Origin: Melastoma dodecandrum
Taxonomy: Eukaryota; Streptophyta; Magnoliopsida; Myrtales; Melastomataceae
Direction: 5' to 3'
Assembly: GCA_029817715.1 (NCBI GenBank)
Contig: JARUPY010000473.1
Coordinates: forward strand, 6,076,001 to 6,140,000
DNA: 64,000 nucleotides
Part shown: in pieces, positions 11,895-22,429 of the stretch
Layout: every line of letters starts with the position of its first letter
Position numbering within the stretch: position 1 is the stretch's first letter
Translations under genes and position numbers: made by a program
The notes under the pieces: model-generated
What the model was told of the DNA's origin: nothing
Seen by the model: only the letters and a program-made list of their open reading frames with translations
Databases searched by the model: none

Positions 11895-13560
11895 AACGTA
11901 GTTACGAGTAATGTTTATATAAAGAAAATCTTTAGGGTTTTAGGAGGTTGGGAGGGGGTAAAAAAAATTATGGTGGAATTTTCTCGGTGGAGGAGCATTG
12001 AATGGTATGGAGAGGCAGGCATGCATGATTACAGGTGCAGGTTCAGACTGACCTTATAAGCTTTGTATAAGTTCGACCACCGCCCCCAACGTGAGTCCGT
12101 CCCAGGAGGGTCCATAATGCTGCTTTCCGATGGACTAAGTTCGATCATCGTCTTATCCGATGTCATGCCCTAAACATTAGAGGAACTGTGGTTCAAGAGA
12201 AACCACTGCTTCTTCGACTCGAGTGTGTTTTCTAAGGAGCAATCTTAAACTTCGAGATGCATGCGTTGATTTGCGACATATTCCGTGGCATTGAAACGAC
12301 GTTGGTTGATAATGAGTGTCTTCCCCCGAAGGAATTATATCTTTTCGGCATTTGTGTGACCAAATTCCACCGAGTTTTTGCTTCAAACATGAGCCTCCGC
12401 GTCGTTCTCCGGGGAGATGGGTTTCGCCGAAGACGCGGCAGATGTGGTACGATCATATAGTTGGAGATTGATAAATATGATGTGACGGTAGGAGGTGTAG
12501 ATAGTGAGTTGATCCATTAAGTACGAAGGATGGCCAAGAGGGAGTCGTTCAATTCCAAACCACAACCCACCACTCGATCATCAAAATCCCTGATGAAACT
12601 TCCTTGACATTAGGATGGAGGGGAGGGTTTTGGATCATGGTCCGGGCACTGATACTAATGTTAAGAAACACCAAAGTCAATTTGGGGTTGGTTTAGTTTG
12701 AGTTTATGAGCTAAGGAGCAATTCATATCGCGCTCATCTTTGGGGATGTGCCGTACGGATGTTGTACATCGAATCATGAAGCAGTTATATTTTACGGGTA
12801 ATATTTAATAAATATATGTACATAAGCCAATGATATGATATGATCATCCAATCATACGGCTTAAAAAAGGCTTCCTGCTAAGGGGGTTTTGAATATTGCA
12901 ACGCGTGGATTCAGGACATGGGCAGTGAAATATATATTACACCCAGAAGAAGATCAGAAAGACAAGAGACTTTCACGGTTAAGATAGATAGATATGTTAA
13001 ATAAAAGCAATAACTCCGCCAGCTGCGGCCATCGAAAAACCGTGATCCCACACCACCCCCCCTCCCCTTATGATCGTCTGTCCGAGATTCTTGTAAGGAT
13101 GTCAACTTTAGAGAGAGACTTGGATCTTTGGGGGATATTTGAGTCAGGATAAGCGCGGATGGATGATTGGGGGCCATGATTGATGAGAAAGCCAGCACAT
13201 TGCCTTTGAGCTTCGATTCATCCCCCCTTATGACCCAAGAAAGGGAATCAATAATTCCCCAGAAGATCTTTGTCCGAAATGAGACGTCCACATCGTCCCC
13301 AGAACAGAGAACTTCCATCAACGTGACAAATGGGATGTCCACATCGTCTATTTCTGTCAAATGACATGAGGCAAAAGCCATATCAAGGGCCGCTGAACAA
13401 ATACTCTATCAAAGATAATGTTGACAACCAATAATGGAGGACAATGACAATCCATGATTATGAAAAAGCACGTCAATCATCTAAGAAGAGAAAACTCTAA
13501 GTTTCAAAACCATGGAACACAGTGTGCATGCAAAAGTCAGTGCATCAAATATGGTTGATG
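11895..13560. other. MULE interior, unassigned part
   Basis: About 1.7 kb between the left TIR and the DET2 fragment. The longest open frame is 12911-13381 on the minus strand (156 residues). It has a moderately natural composition but no motif I recognise. A second stretch near 12180-12560 also looks coding-like on both strands without a clear family. Either may be another captured host fragment. Confidence 0.4.
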
Positions 13561-13626
13561 CATAAGTACCCTTGTCCGATTCTCTCTCGTGAAATCTCGC
13601 GGAAACTTGATAAGGAGTAAAGTACC

Positions 13627-14216
13627 TTACCCCTCGAAAAGCCCACCCCTCAGGACCGTGTACCCCTTACCCTCCGCCTTGAGCCGCGTCAGCACCCCGT
13701 CCACCCATAGGTTTGCCACCATCCCCGCCACAAATGTAGCCGCCCCTGCCGCAAACGTCCCCCAGAACCAGGCTGCGGTCTCCCCGCCGTAGTCGATGTA
13801 GCTCAACACGGATCGTGCCTGGACGTAGCCGTTGAGGAGGTTGAACGTGAACGCCATTAGGGCGATTGAGGCTGGAAACCTAGGAGAAGGGGTGGAAGTG
13901 GAGGGAGAGCTGGGGATGCGGAGGGGATAGAGGACGACGCGGTGGAAGTAGTGCAGGAGGAAAGGGAAGAAGAGGAGAAGGGAGTGGGCGCCGGACGGGA
14001 AGAGGGCTAGGGTTAGCCAGATGGTGGAGCTCTCCATGAGGAACCAGGCGAGACGAGAGGGGATGGTGGGGCCCCAGCAGGGCATCGATGCTTGCCGTAG
14101 GGTGCCTGGATGAAGTGGAGGGCGAGGAAGGTGGGAAGAGCGATAAAGTAGAGGGTCAGCAGACAGGTCTTGAACGCCTGTTGATCGTCGGAGGTTGTCG
14201 GGTTTTACGCCGCCAT
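13627..14216 (-). pseudogene. DET2: captured first exon of steroid 5-alpha-reductase DET2
   Basis: DET2 is an ER membrane enzyme that reduces the delta-4,5 bond of campesterol-derived intermediates in brassinosteroid synthesis. Reading leftward from an ATG at 14216, the translation has KTCLLTLYFIALPTFLALHF, then IQAPYGKH, WGPT, AWFLMESSTIWLTLALFPSG, LLHYFHRVVLYPLR, ALAFTFNLLNGY-like sequence (here MAFTFNLLNGYVQAR) and RLKAEGKGYTVLRGGLFE. This order and spacing match the N-terminal part of plant DET2. The copy stops at a GGTAAGG donor-like site near 13626, so the exon plus some following intron was taken as genomic DNA. It is broken by TAA at codon 4 and a one-base frameshift just before WGPT (about 14088). 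The C-terminal catalytic and NADPH-binding half is absent. Confidence 0.88.
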
Positions 14217-14590
14217 CTTTCCTCTCCCTTTCTCCTCCTCCTACGACTAATTTGGTATGTTTTTTGTCTGGATTTTCTTGGAGGGTGACGACTTGGTTGA
14301 CTCGTCCAAACCCAAATGATGGTGTCTTGTTTTCTTCTTCTTCATAAACAAATATGAGAATTGTGACTTGGCAATTTTATGGGCCTTAGAAAAGCCCAGT
14401 GGTCCTAGCGTAAATAAGACTTGATCACAGGGGCATTTGACCACGATGGCGTCGCTTCACTCGCCGGCGAACAGGAAAAAATGAAAATGAAGATGGACAC
14501 CGTCGTCCTAAATCTTGCTTTCATGGGGTCAAACTTAGTAAAAATTAGTAATTACGAAACTTAGTAATTACGGATCTTGGGGTCAAACTT

Positions 14591-15435
14591 AGTAAAAATT
14601 ACGAAACTACACCGCAATATTAGTAATTACGTTAGTAAATATTTACGAAGTTGTACAGATTACTAACAAAATTAGTAATATGTCTAGTAAATTAGTAATA
14701 AGTTTAGTAACCAGGGTAGAGATGTAATTTCACAACATAAATAGGTTCGGAGTTAGGTTCGAAAACACTGTTCTAATTAGTAAATTTGTTAGTAAACGCC
14801 TTCATTTTTTAGTAACAGTTTACTACTTTTTTTAGTAAAAACAACTCAAAATTAGTAAAATTTACTAAGAGGAAGAGTTTTTTACTAAAAAAACACCAGA
14901 ATTAGTAAACAGTTACTAATTATCGGCATAATTCGTACAGTAAAAAGTAGTAAAATTTACGACGTTTTTTACTAACCTTGCGCTGATTTTACTAAAACAT
15001 TTCCGTTAGTAACGTCAACGCAGAATTAGTAAAAAAAGTAGTAAAATTTACTCCTTTTTTTACTAAAACTGGTTAAATACGAAAAAAATTAGTAAAGTCA
15101 ACGCAAAATAAGTAAAATTTACTACTTTTTTACTAATTCTGCGTTGACGTTACTAACGGAAATGTTTTAGTAAAGTCAGTGCAAAAGTAGTAAACTTGAA
15201 CTGGAATGAACAGTGAAAAAGTAGTAAAATTTCCATACTTTTTTACTAAGTTTGCGTTGACTTTACTAAAAGTTGACCGAAAAGTAGTAAATTTTACTAC
15301 ATTCTTTACTAAATATGCGTTGACTTCGTTAGTATTAATTAGTAACGGTCAACTTTTAGTAAAATTTACTACTTCTCGTTAGTATTAATTAGTAAACTAC
15401 ATAACCGTTACGTGCACGTACCGTTAGCCGCTTCC
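14591..15435 (-). repeat. right terminal inverted repeat, about 845 bp
   Basis: Reverse complement of 11027-11894. Its outer end CCGTTAGCCGCTTCC directly abuts the AATTGTTTG duplication at 15436-15444. A partial tandem copy of its inner edge (GGGGTCAAACTTAGTAAAAATT) occurs at 14525-14548 and 14579-14600. Confidence 0.9.
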
Positions 15436-15444
15436 AATTGTTTG
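15436..15444 (+). repeat. 9-bp target site duplication, right copy
   Basis: AATTGTTTG, identical to 11018-11026. Confidence 0.92.
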
Positions 15445-15529
15445 TTGTTTTTTTGTTTATGATAAGGAGGAAAAACTCGAGACTGCAAATATGAAAGATA
15501 AAGTCAACACTTGGATAAGATGAGTTGTC

Positions 15530-15764
15530 TCTTTGCAGTTTTGTAGAGCAAGATGAGATGAAATGGTAAGTCTGAAAGAACACAAGCAGCACTTTCAAGA
15601 AAAATTGGAATATATATCACATGAGGCAAATATTAGAAGTATTGGTAGTTTAATTCAATTAGTTAATTTTGAAAATTGATCCGAAGATTGCAATTTCAAT
15701 GATGAGACGTTTTTACAAAGTACCCCATATATAAGAACATCTGCAAAATCACCTGGTTCATCTG
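15530..15764 (+). pseudogene. Myb/SANT-like ORF, middle fragment
   Basis: The frame ending at 15764 reads SEDCNFNDETFLQSTPYIRT then SAKSPGSS, a low-complexity linker like that after the Myb/SANT-like domain in Harbinger-associated proteins. If the solo LTR and one ATCTG copy are removed, the frame continues without a break into 17067 onward (ERNIKRRASLTFVRQAG). That is good evidence the two pieces were contiguous. Confidence 0.6.
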
Positions 15765-17061
15765 TGTCACGTCGAAAACGTATTCACCACGCTAGTGCAC
15801 GCGATCGTACAAGTAATAAAGTGTAAGTAGGATATCGTTCCCACGAAGGCTGATCTAAAATTCTTTCAATTATTAAAATACGTCAATCTCTATTATCCAA
15901 CTAAGCGAATTGATAATTAATCAAACTAAATGTAAAGCTAAAGAAAACGAGTAAATAAATTGAATTAAAATTCAAATGAGAAAAGCACCTAGGGCGACGA
16001 TTTTACCGGACAATTAATCGCAAGTCATATCTCAATCAACACGCTTAAGATGATCTGGTTGATAATCTGGAATTCGGTTATCTTCCTACGCCCCTCCCGA
16101 GGTCATAAGAACGTACATCTCTGTAAATAGTAATCACTCTATTCCTAGGTAGATTAACTATCGAGTGCCCCTTAAGAATCAATTCCAATTCGATTACCTA
16201 GGACGATTGGGTATATTTCTATCCCGCTCGTTAATAATCCCGTCTTCCGACCAAGTTTAATCAAGGTTATTCCTCTTCCCGTGCTTAATCTAGGGTACCG
16301 AAGTTGGTAATTATACAAAAGGTTATATTTGTGTATTAAACTAATGTATACTGAAATATTGTATATTAAGTCGTCGTTAGAATTATAATAAAATCGCGTT
16401 ATACTGCAAATGATAAATTTTGGAACCCCTTCCGAGTTCACCTAAATTCACTATTCAATCATATTGGTGATCAGGCAATAAGAAAGCGTTAAGAACGAAT
16501 AGGAATAATCTAACCTAAATCATTCAAGTGTGTCAAAAGAGATAAACTCTTGACTAATTGTCAAGATCCATCTTAACCCTAGGCAAAGAAAATTAGTTCA
16601 TAACAGAAATAAACGAAAACATCAAATCCATCTTAAACAATGAAAAGGACATAAAGAAGACTAAAAGAAAAACTGGCGAAGTCTCCGTCGACAGTCCTTG
16701 TTACCAGCAGCCTCCACCGTCCCTTCTAAAGGCAAATAAAGTGTTTTTATAATCCTAAAAATAAACCTAGAGAATCTCCGAAAATATGAAAAGAAAATCT
16801 TTTCTTTTCTCCTCATCGTAGCTTCAGGTCCTGCAACAGCATCCAAAGATCTTCCATCTGCACAGAGTCTTCATAATTACGCTGAGATCCTCTTTTTTCC
16901 ATATTTATCCTGAAATAGACCAAAAAACTCGGCAGTAATCCATTTCTCGGGAATAATGTAAAATAGCCAGGAATATTATGCAATGAACGCAATATTTCAC
17001 AAATCTAACAAAATCTAAGTATGAAATTGCCCTAAATAACTCTACTTTCATAAAGTTATCA
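15765..17061 (-). mobile_element. solo gypsy LTR with 5-bp target duplication
   Basis: 1,297 bp with TGTCACG...TTATCA ends, flanked by ATCTG at 15760-15764 and 17062-17066. The interior carries, on the minus strand, the same GTGGGAACGATATC end block and the ATAACT...AGTTAT start hairpin as the forward LTR at 7809-9313. No internal domain or second LTR adjoins it, so it is a recombination product (solo LTR). Several open frames within have no motif. Confidence 0.88.
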
Positions 17062-17066
17062 ATCTG

Positions 17067-17300
17067 AGAGAAATATAAAGCGAAGAGCTTCTTTGACTTT
17101 CGTGCGACAGGCTGGTTATGAAACTATTGTTGCAGGCATGAACGAATTTTTAGAGCCATTATAGAATATGTAGCGTCAACAGTCCACATAAAACATTTTG
17201 CAGTGCTAGGAATATGTGACAAATATTGATACTCCAGCCGAGCAATTCTTAAGAATTCCGAAAGATTATTGCAAATGCATGCTTGCTAAGATCACGACCA
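17067..17300 (+). pseudogene. Myb/SANT-like ORF, C-terminal fragment
   Basis: Continuation of the frame interrupted by the solo LTR: RQAGYETIVAGMNEFLE, then after stops DTPAEQFLRIPKDYCKCMLAK. Domain identity of this tail is weak on its own. The join to 15530-15764 across the target duplication is the main support. Confidence 0.45.
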
Positions 17301-17640
17301 CGGCTAGAATTGGTCGGTCCTAACATGGGAATCGTGCAACTGTGTTGATGTTATGTACAAAATCCAGACTGAAGGCTAGCAACATCTTTTTTAAATGCAG
17401 TTTTTATGCATGTTTTATTGGACTCTTCGTTGCTATATCATTTGGATGATATTATGTAATTATAAATTATCAATATGTATTTGTAATTTCTAGCACGTGC
17501 TTTTGAAATATGTAATGGCATTTTTGGTGGGTCGTTTATATAATATATTATCGTTATGTCTTTTATTTTTAGTAGTTATTAACAATATTTAAAGGGAAAT
17601 GCAACACTCGTCTTCACTAATTTCACTAGCATGATTTCTC

Positions 17641-17953
17641 TATTGGGGTTGTTTGAAAAGCGGTACTTGGTTGTATCACATGAAGAGTTCGCGGAACTGC
17701 TGCGATACAGCGAAGAGTTTCTGGAAATAAAGAACAAGAAAATTTGGAGAGGATATTCTAGCTAGCTACGGAGCCTTCTTTTTTTTCTTACGATCAGAAT
17801 GCCTTCTTGGTCTTTCTCTTACTCTCATTTTCATCATTTGGAGATTGCTACTCCTTATATATAGAGTTCTAGTAAAGATCTAGAGCAACAGTTACTCTGG
17901 CTTAATTCCTATATCATTAACTTCCTTCTAGTTCCTAGGCCATTAACATTATC
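17641..17953 (-). repeat. copia 3' LTR (reverse-strand element)
   Basis: About 240 bp (17641-17880) match 21451-21690 closely, including GCCTTCTTGGTCTTTCTCTT and CATTTGGAGATTGCTACTCC. The far boundary near CCAACA at 17953 is approximate. Beyond it lies a short inverted copy of reverse-transcriptase sequence (17964-17990). Confidence 0.75.
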
Positions 17954-18029
17954 CAACAAGAAATGGAGCTTGAAGTGTTCTAACTTGATCCTAGTTCTTT
18001 AATCATCAACACTTTATGCCCAATCACTT

Positions 18030-21000
18030 GTGTATTTAAAACCAACATTCTTTATTCCATAAAGATACCGTAAGACACGCTTCGTTGCTGCAAAATGAGT
18101 CTTGGTGGGATTGTTCATGAACCTTGACAACATACTTATACTTTGAACGATATCCACCCTTGTGTGGTTTAGGTAGATCAACGAACCAACCAGGCTTCTA
18201 TAAATTTTTCAGTCAAACTTTTCATCACCATCATCCTGTTGCAGCTTCTCATTAAGAACCATTGGAGTTGCTACAGCTTTGGCGTTCTCCATGCGAAATT
18301 TCTTCAACTTGTCAGCGACATACTTCTCTTATGAAACAACGATCTCTCCTTTGCTCTGCTTCACCTACAAACCTAGAAAATACTTCATTAATCTAAGATC
18401 CGTCATCTCGAATTCATCCATCATTGCCTTTTTGAACTTCTCCAGTAACACCTTGCTGGTGTTGGTGTAGATGTTCATGCTCTCGGTGCTTTCTAAAGTC
18501 GATACACTTTGTCTTCTTGTCTTTTAATGGCGAACCCTTGTGGTTGTTGAGGATACACTTCATCTTCTAGTACTCCATTGAGAAAGGCCGACTTCACATC
18601 AAGTTAGAACACTTCAAGCTCCATTTGTGCGGCAAGTGCTAGCACACTTCGAATAGTCTCCATTCTGGCTACAGGGGTGAACGTCTCAATGAAATCAACT
18701 CCGGGCTATTGTGAGTAATCCTTTGCTACGAGATGAGCTTTGTGCTTCTGTACACTTTCATCCTCATTGAAATTTGTTTTGAATACCCATTTCAAGCCAG
18801 TTACTTCTTTTCCTTTAGAAAGGTCTACTAGGGACCAAGTATCATTCTTCTCGATAATAAACATCTCTTCTTTCATTTCATTTCTCCATTTTTCTTCTTT
18901 TGCAACCTCTTCAAAATTCTGCGGCTCCAACGTAGCAAGTGAAAAGTTAGCTTGCTCATAAACTTCAGTAAATGAGCGATACATCCTTGGTTGTATGTCA
19001 TCATCATAACCTTCATTATCCGAATTTACTCTTGAGGAACGAGTTGCTGCTGTATCAGTGAGATTTGAGGAAGGCACTACTGCTGGTGCTTCTGGATAAG
19101 AACACATTAGCTGAGTCTGAGAAGACTCGTTCTCCCACTTCCACGCTGCATTCTCAGCGAAAATAACATCTCTTGAAATAACAAGACTATTATTCTTTGG
19201 GTCAAACAAACGATAACCTTTAGATTATTCACTATAAACAATAAAGATTAGCTTCTCACTCTTCTCATCAAACTTCTCCTTCTTCTTCGTCAAAAGAGCA
19301 TATGCTACACATCTAAATACCTTCAAGTGATCAACCACGGGTTTCCTCTTATGCCATGCTTCGTAAGGCGTCTTGTTCTGAACAACTTTCGTCGGTGTTC
19401 GATTGAGAATGTAAGCCATTGTATTCACAGTTTTGGCCCACAATGAATTCGGAAGACCCTTGCCATTGAGCATACTTCGAGCCATCTGAACAGTAGTACT
19501 GTTCTTCCTCTCAGCAATGCCATTCTGCTGAGGTGAGTACTTCACAGTAAGCTGTCGTTGTATGTCTTGCTTATAATAATCTAGATACGGGTTGTAAATG
19601 AATTCTCCTCCACGATCTGTCCTCAAAGTCTTTATTTGATATCCACTTTGCTTCTCTGCATTGGCTTTTAAATGCAAAAAAGTAGTGACAGCTTCCGATT
19701 TCTTTTCAAGAAAGTCTGCCCATATCATACAAGTGTAATCATCAACAAATAAGAGAAAATATCTCCTGTTATCGATCGTTGGAGTTTGGGTTGGACCACA
19801 GATATCAGCATGCACCAACCCAAGAGGGGCTTTAGCTTTCCAAGAGGTATTGGGAAAAGGAAGACGATGTTGCTTCCCATACACACATCCTTCACAGACG
19901 CATGTTGCTGTTGGTTGGATTTTTGGAAGACCTATGACCATATTCTTCTCTCTCAACAACATTAGGCCCTTGTGATTTAAATGTCCATATCACAAATATC
20001 ATAACTGAGTTTCATCAACAACATCACTCTCTTCAATGCAACATTCAAGAACGAATTCATCTTTTGCAGAAATAAGTTATTCGTCGTCATCTTCACTACA
20101 GCGATCCTCTTTGCATTTTTGTCGACGACCTTACATTGACCATCAGCAAAGGTAATCTTATAACCTCCCTTCATCATTTGTCCCACGCTCAAGAGATTCT
20201 ATGCAATGCTTGGAGAATATATCGCATCATTAATCCGCTTTTCTTCACCATTTGCTACTCTCACAGCAACAATTCTCTTTCCTTCAATCTTTATCTTTTT
20301 GCTTTCTCCAAGCTCTAACAACGAGTTGTAGCTATTGTCGATCTCCACAAACTTTTCCTTATTTTCTATCACATGATTGCTACAACCACTATCCAAAAAC
20401 CACACTTCATTCATATCTTGCATTGCAATGAAATAAGAATAGAATGCCTGCTTTGATTATTCTTATTTTGAAAAATTTACTGGATTTTGAGAGACATGTT
20501 GTTGCGGCTGCCGCTACTGCTTATCTTTAAAATAACAATCTCATTCTAAATAATTTGAAATTCGGCATCTCTTGCACCTGAAATAGCAATCCTTTGACTT
20601 ATGTCCAACTTTTCTACAAATATAGCAACTACATTCTGAACATTCAGATCTACTCCAGGAATGGTCTTCTCTATTACGGAACTGGCTTGTTGTACGTCCT
20701 CTACCTCTTCCTGGATAACGGCATCCACGTCCACGACCATAAAACTCTCTACTATTGTTCACAATATGCTCATTCTCCTCCGACTTCTTTTCTGAAACAT
20801 TTAACTTCATTTGAAAAGCTTGTTCAGCAGGAGTTGAGTACTTACTCTTCTTTCGTATGCTTCAAAAGAACCCATTAGCTCATACACAGAAATTTCTCCC
20901 AGATTCTTCATTTCTTTAATCACAGCAACAACGTGCTCAACTTCTATGGCAGGCTTCTCAACACTTTCTCTATAACCTTCTTGTTGGGAACTTCATCACC

Positions 21001-21423
21001 GTAACACTTTATTTGATTCATGTTTTCTACAAATCTCGAGAAGAAATCATTCATCGTTTCGGACTCATTCACTTTCTCCGAGCCTTGAAATTCTTTCTTT
21101 AATATGCTCCATGTTTCTTTCGACTTCTTGAGACCATAAAGCCACGGATAAATCGTCTTACTTACGGATTGTTGCAAGATCCTCAACGCCATCGCATACC
21201 TCATCACGTTTTCTTTTGCCTTCTTTTCTTGTGCTCCAACACCTTCTTCTTCACTTGATGAGTCGTCATTTTCTTCAAAGCCTTCATCAACGATTCTCCA
21301 CAAATCTTGTGCGAGAAGGATAGTCTCCATTTGAGAACTCCAATAATCATATTGTTCACCATCAAAGATTGGAATTTGGTTGGGCGAATAGGAAAAGAAC
21401 ATGCTGCTGGAAGACGTAGCCAT
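18030..21423 (-). pseudogene. copia gag-pol, degenerate, reverse strand
   Basis: Read from 21423 leftward. Gag starts with MATSSSSMFFSYSPNQIPIF, and a CCHC knuckle (CYICRKVGHKSKDC) lies near 20600. Protease has the DSGCSNH active-site motif near 20390. Integrase at 19225-19962 has the DDE residues in HADICGP, TDRGGEF and GIAERKN contexts. Reverse transcriptase begins near 18760 (GLKWVFKTNFNEDESVQKHK), continues with TPVARMETIRSVLALAA and SAFLNG, and the RNase H side reaches about 18060 (VGSLIYLNHTR, ATKRVLRYL). Stops at several points (for example after SLVGSL-upstream and within AFLNG-flanking frames) and frame changes make it inactive. Order gag-PR-IN-RT-RH identifies Ty1/copia. Confidence 0.92.
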
Positions 21424-21433
21424 GATCTGCTGC

Positions 21434-21445
21434 GCTCTGATACCA
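21434..21445 (-). other. primer-binding site, initiator tRNA-Met type
   Basis: On the minus strand TGGTATCAGAGC, an exact match to the usual plant copia primer-binding site, five bases from the LTR boundary at 21451. Confidence 0.93.
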
Positions 21446-21450
21446 AAATT

Positions 21451-21690
21451 TGATGGGGGTTATTTGGAAAGCAGTACTTTGTTGTATCACAGGAAGGTTT
21501 TACACAACTGTTGTGACACGGCAAAGAGTTTCTGGAAATAAGGAACAAGGAAATTTAGAGAGGATATTTTGATAACTGCAGAGCCTTCTTTCTTTTCTTA
21601 TGACCAGAATGCCTTCTTGGTCTTTCTCTTACTCTTATTTTCATCATTTGGAGATTGCTACTCCTTATATAGAGTCATAGGAAAGATCAC
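21451..21690 (-). repeat. copia 5' LTR (partial)
   Basis: Direct-repeat partner of 17641-17880. The inner end is fixed by the primer-binding site. The outer end is uncertain because similarity stops near 21690, while the opposite LTR appears to extend about 70 bp further. Confidence 0.75.
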
Positions 21691-21789
21691 ATCATACCTT
21701 TTATAAACGAACGTATTAAATTAATCAATACAAATAGCACTACATTAATCATTGAAGTTCTATGACATTCCTATTCTTGTAATAATCTC

Positions 21790-22425
21790 CCCACATCTCC
21801 ATAGAAATATGATCACGTATGCTTCCCCCTTTGATACTCCCATGTTGCATCATCGACTATTAGTGGATCTTGATCACGAACATGTTCATTGTTCAATCAA
21901 CTGGATGCGCAAAATACAAGAAGCTAGAACGATATTTGTCATCGTTTTATATGAATATTGAGCCTTTGATCCACTAATAATGATTGAAACCTCTTCTTTA
22001 ATATTCCAAATGCTCGTTCTATAACATTTCAGAGTTAATGTTTGGATGGTTAAACAATTCTTGAGGATTTTGTGGTCCTCAATTGAATACTCCTTTAAGT
22101 GATACCTTGTTAGACCATAAGATGAGACAAACTTGATAGTCAAACCAAATCCAACGTCAACAAGATAATACTTTCCTGTAACACATAGTTTGTTGTCAAC
22201 ACATAATTTATATGAATTGAATTGATGAGATGACGTATTATTCACCATTGGGAGTCAACATGGGTTCTTCTCTAGTTAACACACATCTTTAAACACATGA
22301 ATCTGATGTCGATCATTCCCACTTCGCCGACACGTATGAAAATTGCAAATCGAAGGAACAACATACTAGTCCATCATCTATTGCTCCTAAAAAACCTAAA
22401 ATAAAAAAACATTAAATAATATTAC
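21790..22425 (-). pseudogene. PIF/Harbinger transposase remnant (DDE_Tnp_4 type)
   Basis: Read leftward from about 22425: a GAIDDG-like motif (first catalytic Asp region), SFDLQFSYV followed by a WE-x-STSDS stretch, then GKYYLVDVGF (second Asp), TRYHLKEY, and NIVLASCILRIQLIEQ where family members have a CCxLHN motif. A further frame holds NEHVRDQDPLIVDDATWEY. This order is the signature of plant Harbinger/ALP1-like nucleases. Stops interrupt the first half and the N-terminal DNA-binding part is not recognisable. It converges on the Myb/SANT-like fragments at 10.7-17.3 kb, the usual second protein of such elements. Confidence 0.75.
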
Positions 22426-22429
22426 TACA

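Larger units (their letters stand above)
11027..15435 (+). mobile_element. Mutator-like (Pack-MULE type) element with long TIRs carrying a DET2 fragment
   Basis: 4,409 bp bounded by GGAAGCGGCTAACGGTACGT and its reverse complement. The inverted repeats extend from 11027-11894 and 14591-15435. A perfect 9-bp duplication flanks it, the length typical of Mutator-superfamily insertions. No transposase (MURA, SWIM or PMD) is seen inside. The interior (11895-14590) holds a host gene fragment of steroid 5-alpha-reductase on the minus strand plus unassigned DNA. Gene capture between TIRs and lack of transposase fit a non-autonomous Pack-MULE. TIRs this long are less common than 100-500 bp. Orientation is arbitrary. 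Confidence 0.9.

Noticed and set aside
12911..13381. 156-codon minus-strand frame in the MULE as a definite captured gene
   Set aside because: No family recognised and no splice or motif support; kept only as a possibility within the interior description.
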